Part shown: positions 18,000 to 28,088 of the stretch, piece by piece
Numbering within the stretch: position 1 is the first letter of the stretch
Layout: each line of letters starts with the position of its first letter
Assembly (NCBI RefSeq): GCF_002813425.1
Contig: NZ_PHUL01000001.1
Location: 3,231,001 to 3,295,000 of the forward strand
Source of the DNA: Cellulophaga sp. RHA19
GTDB taxonomy: Bacteria > Bacteroidota > Bacteroidia > Flavobacteriales > Flavobacteriaceae
Length of the DNA stretch: 64,000 nt
Direction: 5' to 3'
Position numbers and translations under genes: made by a program
Notes under the pieces: model-generated
Seen by the model: the letters and a program-made list of their open reading frames with translations, nothing else
The model's database searches: none
What the model was told of the DNA's origin: nothing

Positions 18000-19334
18000 T
18001 TAAGATTCGTTTTTCCAGTTTAACCTGTCCATTTGATTAAATGGCCAAGGCGCTCCGTTGTTTTCTATATTCCCCATCATATTATTTAAATCTGATGGAG
18101 CTGCAGATTGCTCCATTACCAAGTAACGACGCATATCCATAATTATAGATAAAGGATCTATGCTTACAGGACAAGCTTCTGTACAAGCGTTACAAGATGT
18201 ACACGCCCATAATTCTTCTTCTGTAATATAATCTCCTAATAATTGTTTGCCATCTGCTACAAACTCGCCTTTATTTTTGTCAATATTATTTCCTACTTCT
18301 TGCAACCTATCTCTGGTATCCATCATTATCTTTCTTGGCGATAATAATTTACCTGTTTGGTTAGCAGGGCACTCACTAGTACACCTACCACATTCTGTAC
18401 ACGTATATGAATTTAGTAGTTGCACCCAATTTAAATCTGTAACATCTGATGCTCCAAACTTGTCTGGCTCACCAGTTTCTTCTGCTCCTTCTGCTGGTGC
18501 TGCAAAAGGATCTGCATCTGGGTCCATCATCATTTTAACCTCTGCAGTAACAGCTGCTAAATTATCTAATTGCCCTTTTGGTTTTACTTTTCCGTAATAT
18601 GTATTAGGAAATGCTAATAATATGTGTAAGTGCTTAGAATAGTATAAGTAATTTAAGAAAAGTAAAATACCTGTGATGTGTAACCACCAAGCAGAACGTT
18701 CTACTATAATTAAACTCGCCTCTGACATACCACTAAATATTGGTGCTATAAACTGACTAATAGGGAAAGAACCTGCTTTTACATAATGTATAGCATCTAT
18801 TGTTTGTAATTGATAATCTGCCGCATTCATTGTTAAAAAAAGAGTCATTAATACAAGCTCTATATATAGAATCATATTACCATCTTTTTTAGGCCATCCT
18901 TTCATTTCTGGATTTAAAAAACGCTTAATTTTAATAACATTTCTTCTTATCCAAAATATAACTACAGATACAATAACTAAAAAGGCAAGAATCTCAAAAG
19001 AACCTATTAAAACATCATACACTACTCCTAATGAAGCAAAAATACGGTGTGTACCAAAAAGTCCGTCTATAATAATTTCTAAAACCTCAATATTTATAAT
19101 AATAAAACCAACATAAACAACTATATGCAATATACCAGCTACAGGGCGTACTACCATTTTTGTTTGGCCTAGCGCAATACGCGCCATATTTTTCCATCGT
19201 TGTGGTTTGTTATCACTTACATCTACATCTCTACCTAACTTAATGTTACGAGATAATGCTTTTACGTTTTTAGCAAAAAATCCTATACCAGCAACTAAGA
19301 CTAGTAAGAAAATAATGTTGGGAAGGTACTCCAT
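18000..19334 (-). CDS. Membrane-bound (4Fe-4S) ferredoxin-type protein, HdrC/NarI-like
   Basis: The 444-residue protein has about five or six membrane segments in residues 1-240, resembling the cytochrome-b-like NarI/HdrE anchor. A cytoplasmic domain follows with two [4Fe-4S] motifs: C312-x2-C315-x2-C318-x3-C322 and C378-x2-C381-x2-C384-x3-C388. A Pro/Glu/Ala-rich linker (about 270-295) joins them. The likely role is to pass electrons between the quinone pool and the CCG protein encoded 19 bp downstream. Histidines in the membrane part (for example H70, H219, H235) could bind haem, but I cannot assign them. The gene is 13 bp downstream of mlaD. Confidence 0.85.
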   Translation of the reverse strand: MEYLPNIIFLLVLVAGIGFFAKNVKALSRNIKLGRDVDVSDNKPQRWKNMARIALGQTKMVVRPVAGILHIVVYVGFIIINIEVLEIIIDGLFGTHRIFASLGVVYDVLIGSFEILAFLVIVSVVIFWIRRNVIKIKRFLNPEMKGWPKKDGNMILYIELVLMTLFLTMNAADYQLQTIDAIHYVKAGSFPISQFIAPIFSGMSEASLIIVERSAWWLHITGILLFLNYLYYSKHLHILLAFPNTYYGKVKPKGQLDNLAAVTAEVKMMMDPDADPFAAPAEGAEETGEPDKFGASDVTDLNWVQLLNSYTCTECGRCTSECPANQTGKLLSPRKIMMDTRDRLQEVGNNIDKNKGEFVADGKQLLGDYITEEELWACTSCNACTEACPVSIDPLSIIMDMRRYLVMEQSAAPSDLNNMMGNIENNGAPWPFNQMDRLNWKNES

Positions 19335-19347
19335 ATATAATAGTTAG

Positions 19348-20316
19348 TTATTTAGTTTTTAATGTATCTGCAGGGTCATTTTCTGGTAAGGTATATTCTT
19401 TTTGTTTTTTACCAAAAACAGAAACGTTTACATACCTTTTTGGGTTTAACCTAAAGTCTTGCAAAAGTAAGTCTAGCTCTTTAGATGCACCTGCCAAGTT
19501 ATTGTAAAGTTCTTCATTGTTCATTAATTTTCCTAATGAACCTTCACCTTTATCTATCTTAGTTAATAAATTATCTAAATTGGTTACTGTTTTTTGCAAA
19601 CCAGCAATGCTCTTATCTAACTCTGCTTCAGACAAGGATGTAGATATTTTTGCAAAATCATCTGTAATTTTTTTAATATTAGCCATAGACCCCTCAATCT
19701 CATCTTTATTAGTAGCCATTATGCTATTTAATGAGTTTGTAGTTACTTTAAAGCTTTTTATTAAATCGTTTAAACCTGCAATACTACTTTGTAAATCTTT
19801 TTTAGTTTTTGCATCTAAAACATCATTTACATTTATCAAAAGTGAATCTGCATTAGATATTGCTCCTTCTACTTTTGTTTGTAATGGTGCTAAATTTTGC
19901 TGTACAAGATCTGTTAAACCTGGTTTTGTCTTAGTTACTAGTGTATCTCCAGATTGGGCCAGTTTAGCATCATCAAAAACTGGTATAATTTGTATTCCTT
20001 TGCCTCCAATAATACCTGTATCATATAATTCTGCTATACTGTTTTTAGAAAACTGAAAATCATTATCTACAGTAAAGGTAACTAGTAATTTTCCGGATTT
20101 ATCCTTAAATCTTATATCATTTACTTTACCAACACTAAAGCCATTTATAGACACTTGTGTTCCTGGCTGTAAACCTCCAACATCATCATAAACTGCATAA
20201 AATGTTTTACTGTTATCAAACAAAGGTGTTGCTTTTAAATAGCTAAAACCTAATATAAATAGCAATATTCCGCCAATAACAATTATTCCTGTTTTTAATT
20301 CTCTAGATAGTTTCAA
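19348..20316 (-). CDS. MlaD/MCE family lipid-transport protein
   Basis: The 322-residue protein has one N-terminal membrane anchor (about 9-27) and an MCE domain directly after it, with the pattern FYAVYDDVGGLQPGTQV and SINGFSVGKV. The C-terminal part is helical with heptad-like repeats, as in MCE proteins that form rings and tunnels for phospholipids between the inner and outer membranes. No MlaE permease or MlaF ATPase gene is next to it here, though Bacteroidetes often keep mlaEF elsewhere. Neighbours are the amidase (33 bp upstream) and the Fe-S membrane protein, so it is part of an envelope operon that is divergent from lptD. Confidence 0.9.
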   Translation of the reverse strand: MKLSRELKTGIIVIGGILLFILGFSYLKATPLFDNSKTFYAVYDDVGGLQPGTQVSINGFSVGKVNDIRFKDKSGKLLVTFTVDNDFQFSKNSIAELYDTGIIGGKGIQIIPVFDDAKLAQSGDTLVTKTKPGLTDLVQQNLAPLQTKVEGAISNADSLLINVNDVLDAKTKKDLQSSIAGLNDLIKSFKVTTNSLNSIMATNKDEIEGSMANIKKITDDFAKISTSLSEAELDKSIAGLQKTVTNLDNLLTKIDKGEGSLGKLMNNEELYNNLAGASKELDLLLQDFRLNPKRYVNVSVFGKKQKEYTLPENDPADTLKTK

Positions 20317-20349
20317 TAGAAATATGTTTTACTCTAAATTTAATTAGAA

Positions 20350-21624
20350 TTATTCTTTTAAATATTTAATAGCGTCCTCTACATTAATTCGCTTACCATC
20401 TTTATAAGCTACAATGTATGAAGAAGTATATCCTTTTATATCTGCATTAGATTTTATCATTTTAGCATCATAATACGTTTTTGCTCTACCGCTCATATAA
20501 CGATACAAATTATTAACTGGCTCTTTTGTTAACGTATTTAAACCTTTAAAATTATCTGGTTTTAAAGGTATAGATTTTCCGCTTGCAAATAGCTGAACTC
20601 TAAACTCAATATTTTTATTTAATGCAGTTGTCTCTGTTTTACTAACTACTTCTTCTGTTTTTTTTACAACAACAGGCTCTTTTACCTGAGGCTTCTTTAC
20701 AACTACAGTCTCTTTTTCTTTAACAACCTCTGGTTTTTTCTTTACCACAACTGTAGCAACTTCTTTCTGTGGTTCTAGTTCTGGTTCTGGCGTACTACTA
20801 GATGCTGCTAAAGCATTAGACACTAACTGATCCATATATCCTAAAACAGACTCTGCAATTGCCGTTCCCATTTCTAACTGTCCAGATTTAGAATTTAAAT
20901 AAGCCCCTTCTCCCTTATTTGTTAAAAAGCCAGTTTCTACTAAAACACTCGGCATAAAAGTTTGGTGTAGCACTATAAAACCAGCTTGCTTTACTTTACG
21001 GTCTGTGCGCTTTAGTTTATTAGAAAACTTGTCTTGCATAAGTTTTGCCAAAGCAATACTCTGGTCTAAAAACTCTTCTTGCATTATAGTTAGTCCAATA
21101 ACAGACTCTGGAGAGTCTATATTATACTCAGAGTACTTAGCTTGGTAATTATCTTCTAAGTAAATAACCGAGTTCTCTTTTTTTGCAATTTCAAAATTTT
21201 GTTTGTTTGCGTGTAAACCTAAAACAAAGGTACCTGCTCCGTGAGCGTCTGATGTATGAGAATCACAATGTACAGAAACAAATAAATCTGCGTTTGCTTT
21301 GTTTGCGATTTCGCCACGCTCAAATAGGTCTACAAAAGTATCATCCTTTCTTGTGTATATTACTTTTATATTAGGATTTTGAGATAGCAACTCACCTGCC
21401 TTTAAAACAATGTTTAATGCTATGTTTTTTTCTAGATAACCATTACCTAAGTTACCTGGATCGTGACCTCCGTGACCAGCATCTAAAACAACAACAAACT
21501 TATCTTGCGCTGTGGTAGAATTAAAACTGATACTAAAAGATGATACTAAAAAAGTAAGCAACAATAGCCTTACAGGTAAAAAGCTGTTAAATTTTAATAT
21601 ATAATTATTAAATGTTTTATTCAT
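20350..21624 (-). CDS. N-acetylmuramoyl-L-alanine amidase (Ami_3) with SPOR-like C-terminus
   Basis: The 424-residue exported protein has a signal peptide of about 40 residues, then an amidase_3 catalytic domain. Zinc ligands are visible in LDAGHGGHDPG, in the Glu of YLEKNIAL and in SVHCDSH. The catalytic Glu is in LVETGFLTN. A Val/Lys/Pro-rich linker (about 275-335) leads to a C-terminal domain of about 85 residues that looks like SPOR (FRVQLFASG, AKTYYDAKMI, SYIVAYKDG), which would bind denuded glycan at the septum. It cleaves the bond between MurNAc and the stem peptide. A full TTTG-N19-TATTTTTG promoter lies upstream, inside the beginning of lptD. Confidence 0.92.
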   Translation of the reverse strand: MNKTFNNYILKFNSFLPVRLLLLTFLVSSFSISFNSTTAQDKFVVVLDAGHGGHDPGNLGNGYLEKNIALNIVLKAGELLSQNPNIKVIYTRKDDTFVDLFERGEIANKANADLFVSVHCDSHTSDAHGAGTFVLGLHANKQNFEIAKKENSVIYLEDNYQAKYSEYNIDSPESVIGLTIMQEEFLDQSIALAKLMQDKFSNKLKRTDRKVKQAGFIVLHQTFMPSVLVETGFLTNKGEGAYLNSKSGQLEMGTAIAESVLGYMDQLVSNALAASSSTPEPELEPQKEVATVVVKKKPEVVKEKETVVVKKPQVKEPVVVKKTEEVVSKTETTALNKNIEFRVQLFASGKSIPLKPDNFKGLNTLTKEPVNNLYRYMSGRAKTYYDAKMIKSNADIKGYTSSYIVAYKDGKRINVEDAIKYLKE

Positions 21625-21671
21625 TTAGGTTAAATTTATTCTAATGCGTATTCTAAAATAAAAAATATGCG

Positions 21672-21679
21672 TAAGTTTG
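21672..21679 (+). promoter_or_regulatory. Candidate -7 promoter element of lptD
   Basis: TAAGTTTG matches TAnnTTTG, 49 bp upstream of the TTG start of lptD. There is no clear TTTG at -33. It lies between the amidase gene start and the divergent amidase promoter. Confidence 0.45.
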
Positions 21680-21707
21680 AAGCCCAAAACGTAGAGCCAA
21701 ATCAATA

Positions 21708-21738
21708 CAAAAATAGGATTTATAGCCTTGCAATCAAA
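21708..21738 (-). promoter_or_regulatory. Amidase promoter (TTTG-N19-TATTTTTG)
   Basis: Read on the minus strand, TTTG (21738-21735) is followed after exactly 19 bases by TATTTTTG (21715-21708), the full Bacteroidetes housekeeping promoter. It overlaps the first codons of lptD (start 21728), so the amidase leader would be about 75 nt and antisense to the lptD leader. Confidence 0.65.
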
Positions 21739-24424
21739 TAAACATCGTTTACTTTTTTCTTTACTCCTGTTTTTAGGGGTTTTAAGCCTATCTGCACAAG
21801 AGGATAAGGTTATCCCATTAACAATAAAGAAACAAAAAGATACTATAGTAGCACCTTTGATCCCTGTGGATATTTTAGGAGCAACCGTTAAACAAGATAG
21901 TACTATACAAGACTCTACAAAAGCAAAAGCTCCATTACTGGCAGACATTGTAAAGAGAAAAGCTGAAGGTTATATGCGTTATGACCGTAAAGAGCAAAAA
22001 ATTTACTTGTATGACAAAGCTGAGCTTTATTACCAAGATACGGAATTAAAAGCCGGAATTATAATAATGGACCTTGCTAAAAACGAAGTCTACGCAGGTA
22101 GAATTAAAGATTCTACTGGTGTATACTCTCAATTACCAGATTTTAAACAAGGTAGCCAAGTTGTAAAACCAGATTCTATTAGGTTTAATTTTGATACACA
22201 AAAAGCGCTTATTTGGAACTCTAGAACAGAACAGCAAGCTGGTTTAGGTAGTATTGGTAGTGATGCTATGAAGGTGTACGCCGAAAAAACTAAAAAAGAG
22301 AACGACTCTGTTTACTTTATGAGTAGAGCCAAGATTACTACATCTAATGACACTATAAATCCAGATTACTATATTCTTGTACGTAAAGGTAAATTTGTAC
22401 CTGGCAAAAAAATGATTGCCGGCTATAGTAATATGTTTATTGCAGATGTACCTACACCTATTGCGTTACCTTTTGCTTATTTTCCTATGACAACTGGTAA
22501 CACTGCTGGTTTAATTTTCCCTACTTTTGGTAGTGATCCAAATCGTGGTTACTTTTTACAAAATGGTGGTTATTATTTTCCTATTAATGACCACGTAGAC
22601 CTTACATTACAAGGTGACTTTTACACCAATGGTAGCTATGGATTTAGGGGGCAGTCTGTTTACACAAAACGTTATAAATACAAGGGTAATGTTAATATTA
22701 GGTATGAAAACCAGATTAACAGCCAAAAAGGGTTTGAAGATTATTCTATTGCAAGAAACTACAACATACAAATATCTCATACACAAGACCCTAAAAACAA
22801 CCCTAATTCTAGATTATCTGCCAGTGTAAACTTAGGTAGTAGTGATTATTACAGAAGTTCGTTAAACCAATATAACGTACCCAACACACAAAATAATAAC
22901 TTATCATCATCTGTATCGTACTCAAAAACATTTCCAGCATACCCTTCTGTAAATATGAGTTTAACAGCTACACATAACCAGAACACAAATACAGACGTTA
23001 TAAACCTTACGCTGCCAACAATGCAGGCTAGTATGGAGCGTATTTTTCCGTTTGCAAAAAGAGATGGTTTAAAAAAGGGAATTATACAGAATATAAATTT
23101 TCAGTATGATGTAAATGCCCAAAACCAAATAACAACAGTAGATTCTCTTTTCTTTAAGTCTGAAATGTTTGATGACGCACGTGTGGGTGCTAGACACAGA
23201 ATTCCAATTAGCACCAACTTTAAAGTATTTAAACAATTAAGTGTTAGTCTTGGTGGTTCTTATGAAGATATATGGACGCTAGAAACATACAACAAATCTT
23301 ACGATGCTACTACAGAAGAGGTTGTTTCTGAAAAAATAAATGGTTTTGACCGTTACAACAAATATAGCTTTAGCGCTAGTTTAGGAACAACTATTTATGG
23401 TACTTGGACTTTTGCTGAGGATAATAATATACAAGCAATAAGACATACTATGAGGCCTTCTATTGGCTATAGCTATTCTCCGTCTTTTGAAAAAACGTAC
23501 GACGAGTATATGAATGCCGACGGTGAATACATACAATATAGTAGATTTGAGGGCACGTTAAACGGTGCTCCTGGACTTACGCAGAGTAGCGCTCTTAGTT
23601 TTTCATTACAAAACACATTAGAAGCAAAAGTAAAAGACAAAGACTCTACTGCTACAGAGCCTAAAAAAATATCGTTATTAAGTAGTTTTAATATTTCTAC
23701 TAACTATAACTTTCAGGCAGACTCACTACGTTTAAGTCCGTTTAGAGTAAATGGTGGTACTACTATTTTAAATAAAAAAATGTCTATTAACTTCTCTGCA
23801 AACCTAGATCCTTATGCAATAGACAACAAAGGAACAAGAATTAACACTCTTAACGTTAATAATGGCGGTAGCTTATTTAGACTAACAACTGCAAGAGCCA
23901 ATGTTGGATACTCTATAAGCAGTAAAATGTTTGACAAAGATAAGGATGAGAAAGAAGACGAAGAAGATGATGACTCTTATGTAGCAGCCAGTGGTGGTAG
24001 AACAGATGATTTATTTGGTACTGCAGACAACTTTAACACTGGTAAACCAGGAAATCCCGACGATGATGATGATGAAGTAAAAGAAAACCCACCATACAAA
24101 AATGCTATTCCTTGGGATTTTAGACTTGCTTATGCCGTAAGTTACAGTAACCCTAATAGGCAAGATGAAATTAGTAACCACTCTTTGATGTTTTCTGGAA
24201 ACATAGATTTAACACCTAGATGGAAAGTTGGCGTTTCTTCCGGTTACGATTTTAAAAATCAAGGTTTTTCTTTAACTCAATTACGTTTTGAGAGAGATTT
24301 AAAGAGTTTTAGACTTAACTTTAACTGGACACCTTTTGGTACGTATGAAAGATGGTATTTCTTTATAGGAATTAAGAGTAGCATACTTAAAGACCTTAAA
24401 TGGGAACAAAGAAGTCAGAGATAA
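21728..24424 (+). CDS. lptD: LPS assembly outer membrane protein LptD
   Basis: The 898-residue protein starts at TTG with a clear signal peptide (SLLLFLGVLSLSAQ). Residues about 60-230 form an OstA/LptA-like beta-jellyroll region (KAEGYMRYDRKEQKIYLYDKAELYY). The rest has the alternating pattern of a large outer membrane beta-barrel rich in Tyr, Asn and Ser, ending in aromatic strands (WYFFIGIKSS). LptD inserts lipopolysaccharide into the outer leaflet with LptE. An acidic loop near residues 737-750 and another near 778-784 (runs of Asp and Glu) may face the outside. The TTG is chosen because it gives the signal peptide and no ATG serves. ridA follows 45 bp later. Confidence 0.88.
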   Translation: MQSNKHRLLFSLLLFLGVLSLSAQEDKVIPLTIKKQKDTIVAPLIPVDILGATVKQDSTIQDSTKAKAPLLADIVKRKAEGYMRYDRKEQKIYLYDKAELYYQDTELKAGIIIMDLAKNEVYAGRIKDSTGVYSQLPDFKQGSQVVKPDSIRFNFDTQKALIWNSRTEQQAGLGSIGSDAMKVYAEKTKKENDSVYFMSRAKITTSNDTINPDYYILVRKGKFVPGKKMIAGYSNMFIADVPTPIALPFAYFPMTTGNTAGLIFPTFGSDPNRGYFLQNGGYYFPINDHVDLTLQGDFYTNGSYGFRGQSVYTKRYKYKGNVNIRYENQINSQKGFEDYSIARNYNIQISHTQDPKNNPNSRLSASVNLGSSDYYRSSLNQYNVPNTQNNNLSSSVSYSKTFPAYPSVNMSLTATHNQNTNTDVINLTLPTMQASMERIFPFAKRDGLKKGIIQNINFQYDVNAQNQITTVDSLFFKSEMFDDARVGARHRIPISTNFKVFKQLSVSLGGSYEDIWTLETYNKSYDATTEEVVSEKINGFDRYNKYSFSASLGTTIYGTWTFAEDNNIQAIRHTMRPSIGYSYSPSFEKTYDEYMNADGEYIQYSRFEGTLNGAPGLTQSSALSFSLQNTLEAKVKDKDSTATEPKKISLLSSFNISTNYNFQADSLRLSPFRVNGGTTILNKKMSINFSANLDPYAIDNKGTRINTLNVNNGGSLFRLTTARANVGYSISSKMFDKDKDEKEDEEDDDSYVAASGGRTDDLFGTADNFNTGKPGNPDDDDDEVKENPPYKNAIPWDFRLAYAVSYSNPNRQDEISNHSLMFSGNIDLTPRWKVGVSSGYDFKNQGFSLTQLRFERDLKSFRLNFNWTPFGTYERWYFFIGIKSSILKDLKWEQRSQR

Positions 24425-24469
24425 AATACTATTTATCTTTTTAAAATAATTAAAAAACACTTAATTAAG

Positions 24470-24850
24470 ATGAAAAAAATTATCACAACAACAAATGCAC
24501 CTGCTCCAATTGGTCCTTACAACCAAGCAGTATTAACTGGTAATACATTATATATATCCGGACAAATACCTATTAACCCTAAAACAAGAGATTTAGTAGA
24601 AGGAGATATTAAAGCAGAAACAAAACAGAGTATGGAAAACTTAAAAGCTATACTTACAGAAGCTGGTATGACGTTTGAAAACGTTGTAAAATCTTGCATA
24701 TTTGTTAATGATATGCATCAGTTTGCAGAAATTAATGAGGTTTATGGTTCTTATTTTAATGCAGATACTGCACCAGCAAGAGAAACTGTAGAAGTAGCTA
24801 ATTTACCTAAGTTTGTAAATGTAGAAATTTCTATGATTGCTGTACAATAA
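24470..24850 (+). CDS. ridA: RidA family reactive enamine/imine deaminase
   Basis: The 126-residue protein is a full-length RidA/YjgF protein. It shows the N-terminal APAPIGPYNQAV, then LYISGQIPINP, MENLKAILTEAG, VNDMHQFAEINEVY, and the C-terminal PARETVEVANLPKFVNVEISMIA with the substrate-binding arginine. RidA hydrolyses reactive 2-aminoacrylate and related imines made by PLP enzymes, which protects other PLP enzymes. It acts as a cytoplasmic trimer. It follows lptD by 45 bp and ends in a strong terminator, so it could share the lptD transcript without a functional link. Confidence 0.95.
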   Translation: MKKIITTTNAPAPIGPYNQAVLTGNTLYISGQIPINPKTRDLVEGDIKAETKQSMENLKAILTEAGMTFENVVKSCIFVNDMHQFAEINEVYGSYFNADTAPARETVEVANLPKFVNVEISMIAVQ

Positions 24851-24872
24851 CATCAAACTACAAGAAGCATAA

Positions 24873-24905
24873 AAAAAGCGCAATCCATAACAGATTGCGC
24901 TTTTT
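24873..24905. terminator. Intrinsic terminator after ridA
   Basis: A perfect 13-bp stem (AAAAAGCGCAATC / GATTGCGCTTTTT) with a 7-nt loop CATAACA lies between ridA (+) and the sugar kinase gene (-), with A and T runs on both sides, so it can stop both. Confidence 0.88.
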
Positions 24906-24934
24906 CAGTTTATGTGTTATTGTAAACTTATGTA

Positions 24935-25786
24935 TTAAATTGTGCTTTTATGAAAATCTACCAAACCTTCTATTGGTCTTCTTCTTATAACACCTAAAAT
25001 AAGATCGTTTCTTTCTATCACTTTAGCCAACTCATCTCTTAAAAAATAAGAAATACTACCTACAAAATTCACAGGAACTTTAGTAGCTAAGTCAAACTGC
25101 ATTACATTATTATTTATAAACTGCTGCAAACCTTTATTAATAACACCTTTACAATAAGGATGATCTTTATTCTCTATTATAAACTTAGCAAAGGTTGCTA
25201 AATATGTATTAGGATTAGGCTGCTTGTATAAGTTTTCCTTAATAAGATCTGCTTCTAAATCATATTCAGATGCAAATTTGTCTGCCAAATCTTTAGGTAT
25301 TTTATGAAAATAATAGTCTCTTAATAATTTTCTACCAAAGAAATTACCACTACCATCATCCATTAAAATATAGCCAAGAGATGTTACTTTTTGATGTACA
25401 TTTTCACCATCATAATAACTACAATTAGAGCCCGTACCTAAAATACAAACAATACCAGGATCACCTAATTTAGTAGTAGCGTGTATTGCAGCATAAGTAT
25501 CTTCTTTTACTTGAGCTTCTGCATTAGGAAAAAAGGTTTTAAAAATATCTTTTAAAAACAAACGCATACGTTCTGTACCACAACCAGCACCATAAAAAAA
25601 CAATTTAGTGACTTGTTCTTTGTTTTTAGATAATTCAAAATTATTTGCCAGTCTGTCTTCAATAACCTCTCTAGTTAAAACTTCTGGGCTTAAACCTAAT
25701 GTTTGCGTCACAAATAATTGTTCACCTTTTTCATCCAAGGCAATCCAATCTGACTTAGTAGCACCGCTATCTACAATTAATATCAT
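24935..25786 (-). CDS. BadF/BadG/BcrA/BcrD-type ATPase, probable N-acetylglucosamine kinase
   Basis: The 283-residue protein has the ASKHA sugar-kinase layout. There is a phosphate-1 motif VDSGATKSDWIALD at the N-terminus, a phosphate-2 GILGTGSN-like segment (CILGTGSNCSYYDG), and YILMDDGSGNFFGRKLL. These features place it with eukaryotic-type GlcNAc kinases and the BadF/BadG family. It most likely phosphorylates GlcNAc or a related amino sugar with ATP in the cytoplasm, consistent with wall-sugar recycling genes elsewhere in the window. It lies downstream of gapA on the same strand, separated by 86 bp that hold a hairpin. Confidence 0.8.
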   Translation of the reverse strand: MILIVDSGATKSDWIALDEKGEQLFVTQTLGLSPEVLTREVIEDRLANNFELSKNKEQVTKLFFYGAGCGTERMRLFLKDIFKTFFPNAEAQVKEDTYAAIHATTKLGDPGIVCILGTGSNCSYYDGENVHQKVTSLGYILMDDGSGNFFGRKLLRDYYFHKIPKDLADKFASEYDLEADLIKENLYKQPNPNTYLATFAKFIIENKDHPYCKGVINKGLQQFINNNVMQFDLATKVPVNFVGSISYFLRDELAKVIERNDLILGVIRRRPIEGLVDFHKSTI

Positions 25787-25807
25787 ACGTTATTACTTAA
25801 AATTAAT

Positions 25808-25849
25808 GTATCCTGAAAAAAAGTAAATTTTCACCAATTTTCAGGATAC
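25808..25849 (-). terminator. Hairpin downstream of gapA, weak terminator or attenuator
   Basis: GTATCCTGAAAA (25808-25819) and TTTTCAGGATAC (25838-25849) form a perfect 12-bp stem with an 18-nt loop, between gapA and the sugar kinase gene. There is no strong U tract on the minus strand, so it may lower rather than stop read-through into the kinase gene. Confidence 0.45.
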
Positions 25850-25872
25850 TATATCACAATTATAAAATAGGT

Positions 25873-26895
<1,023 letters not shown>

Positions 26896-27882
26896 TTATG
26901 TTGACATTATGTCTGAAACTCTAATGAGTTCTTTATCTATTTTTGTGTGTCCTTTTATAGCTTGTTCTATTGGTGTAAGTATAATTTTATTATCCTGTAT
27001 ACCTACCATTAGATTGCTTTGACCTTCTAACAAAGCTTCTACCGCTTTAACTCCCATTCTACTCGCTAATACACGATCAAAACAAGAAGGAGAACCACCA
27101 CGCTGCATATGACCTAGAACAGATACACGTACATCGTAAATTGGTAAATGTTCCTCTACATACTCCTTAAGTTCAAAAACATTTTTACCTGTTTTATCTC
27201 CTTCAGCAACAATTACTATACTAGAAGATTTACCAGATTTTTTACTACGTTTTAAAGATTCTAACAAACGATCTAAACCTAAATTTTCTTCAGGAATTAG
27301 TATTTCCTCTGCTCCTGCTCCTACACCCGCATTTAATGCAATGTGTCCCACATCTCTACCCATTACTTCTACAAAGAAAAGTCGGTTATGAGAACTAGCA
27401 GTATCTCTAATCTTATCTATTACATCTACAACTGTATTTAAAGCCGTATCAAAACCTAAAGTGTAGGTAGTACCAAAAATATCATTATCTATGGTACCCG
27501 GAATACCCATTACTGGGAAGTTGTATTCTTTATTAAAAATCATTGCTCCGGTAAAGCTACCATCACCACCAATTACAACAAAAGCATCTATATTATTTGC
27601 TATTAAATTATCATAAGCTTGCTTACGACCTTCTTCTGTTCTAAAAGAATCTGAACGTGCAGACTTTAATATAGTACCTCCTTTATTGATAATATTGTTT
27701 ACACTACGAGCATCCATTGGTTTAAAGTCACCTTCAACCATACCTTCATACCCTCTATAAACACCTACACATTCTACTTTTAAATAAGCACATGTACGAA
27801 CTACAGATCTTATTGCTGCATTCATTCCTGGAGAATCTCCTCCAGAAGTAAAGACTGCTATTTTTTTAATTTTTGAAGCCAT
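26896..27882 (-). CDS. pfkA: ATP-dependent 6-phosphofructokinase
   Basis: The 328-residue protein has all PFK landmarks: GGDSPGMNAAIRSVVR, GVYRGYEGMVEGD, the ATP-site IGGDGSFTGA, the catalytic GTIDNDIFGT with the proton-acceptor Asp, MGRDVGHIAL and LGHMQRGGSPSCFDR. The Gly in GGDGS favours ATP over pyrophosphate as the donor. It phosphorylates fructose 6-phosphate and commits carbon to glycolysis. It is the first gene of a pfkA-gapA operon. An upstream promoter is expected in 27883-28088, but I found only a partial match. Confidence 0.97.
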   Translation of the reverse strand: MASKIKKIAVFTSGGDSPGMNAAIRSVVRTCAYLKVECVGVYRGYEGMVEGDFKPMDARSVNNIINKGGTILKSARSDSFRTEEGRKQAYDNLIANNIDAFVVIGGDGSFTGAMIFNKEYNFPVMGIPGTIDNDIFGTTYTLGFDTALNTVVDVIDKIRDTASSHNRLFFVEVMGRDVGHIALNAGVGAGAEEILIPEENLGLDRLLESLKRSKKSGKSSSIVIVAEGDKTGKNVFELKEYVEEHLPIYDVRVSVLGHMQRGGSPSCFDRVLASRMGVKAVEALLEGQSNLMVGIQDNKIILTPIEQAIKGHTKIDKELIRVSDIMST

Positions 27883-28088
27883 TTATTAATTTATAGTAGT
27901 AAAGCTAGGAAACTTATTTTAATAAATTAGTGGTATTAACCCTAAATTTTGACGCAGCTAAAACTTCAAACGTTTTCGTTAATAAGTTTTATCAAAAGCT
28001 CTTAAAAATGTGTGATTTTAAATTGAAAAAAAGGAAGAAATTGAAGAAAAAAGATATTTCCCTTGCTACTTTTCAAGTATGTGTAATT

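Noticed and set aside
19517..20056. Open frame of 179 codons opposite mlaD
   Set aside because: The mlaD frame has a membrane anchor and MCE motif. The opposite frame has no recognisable feature.
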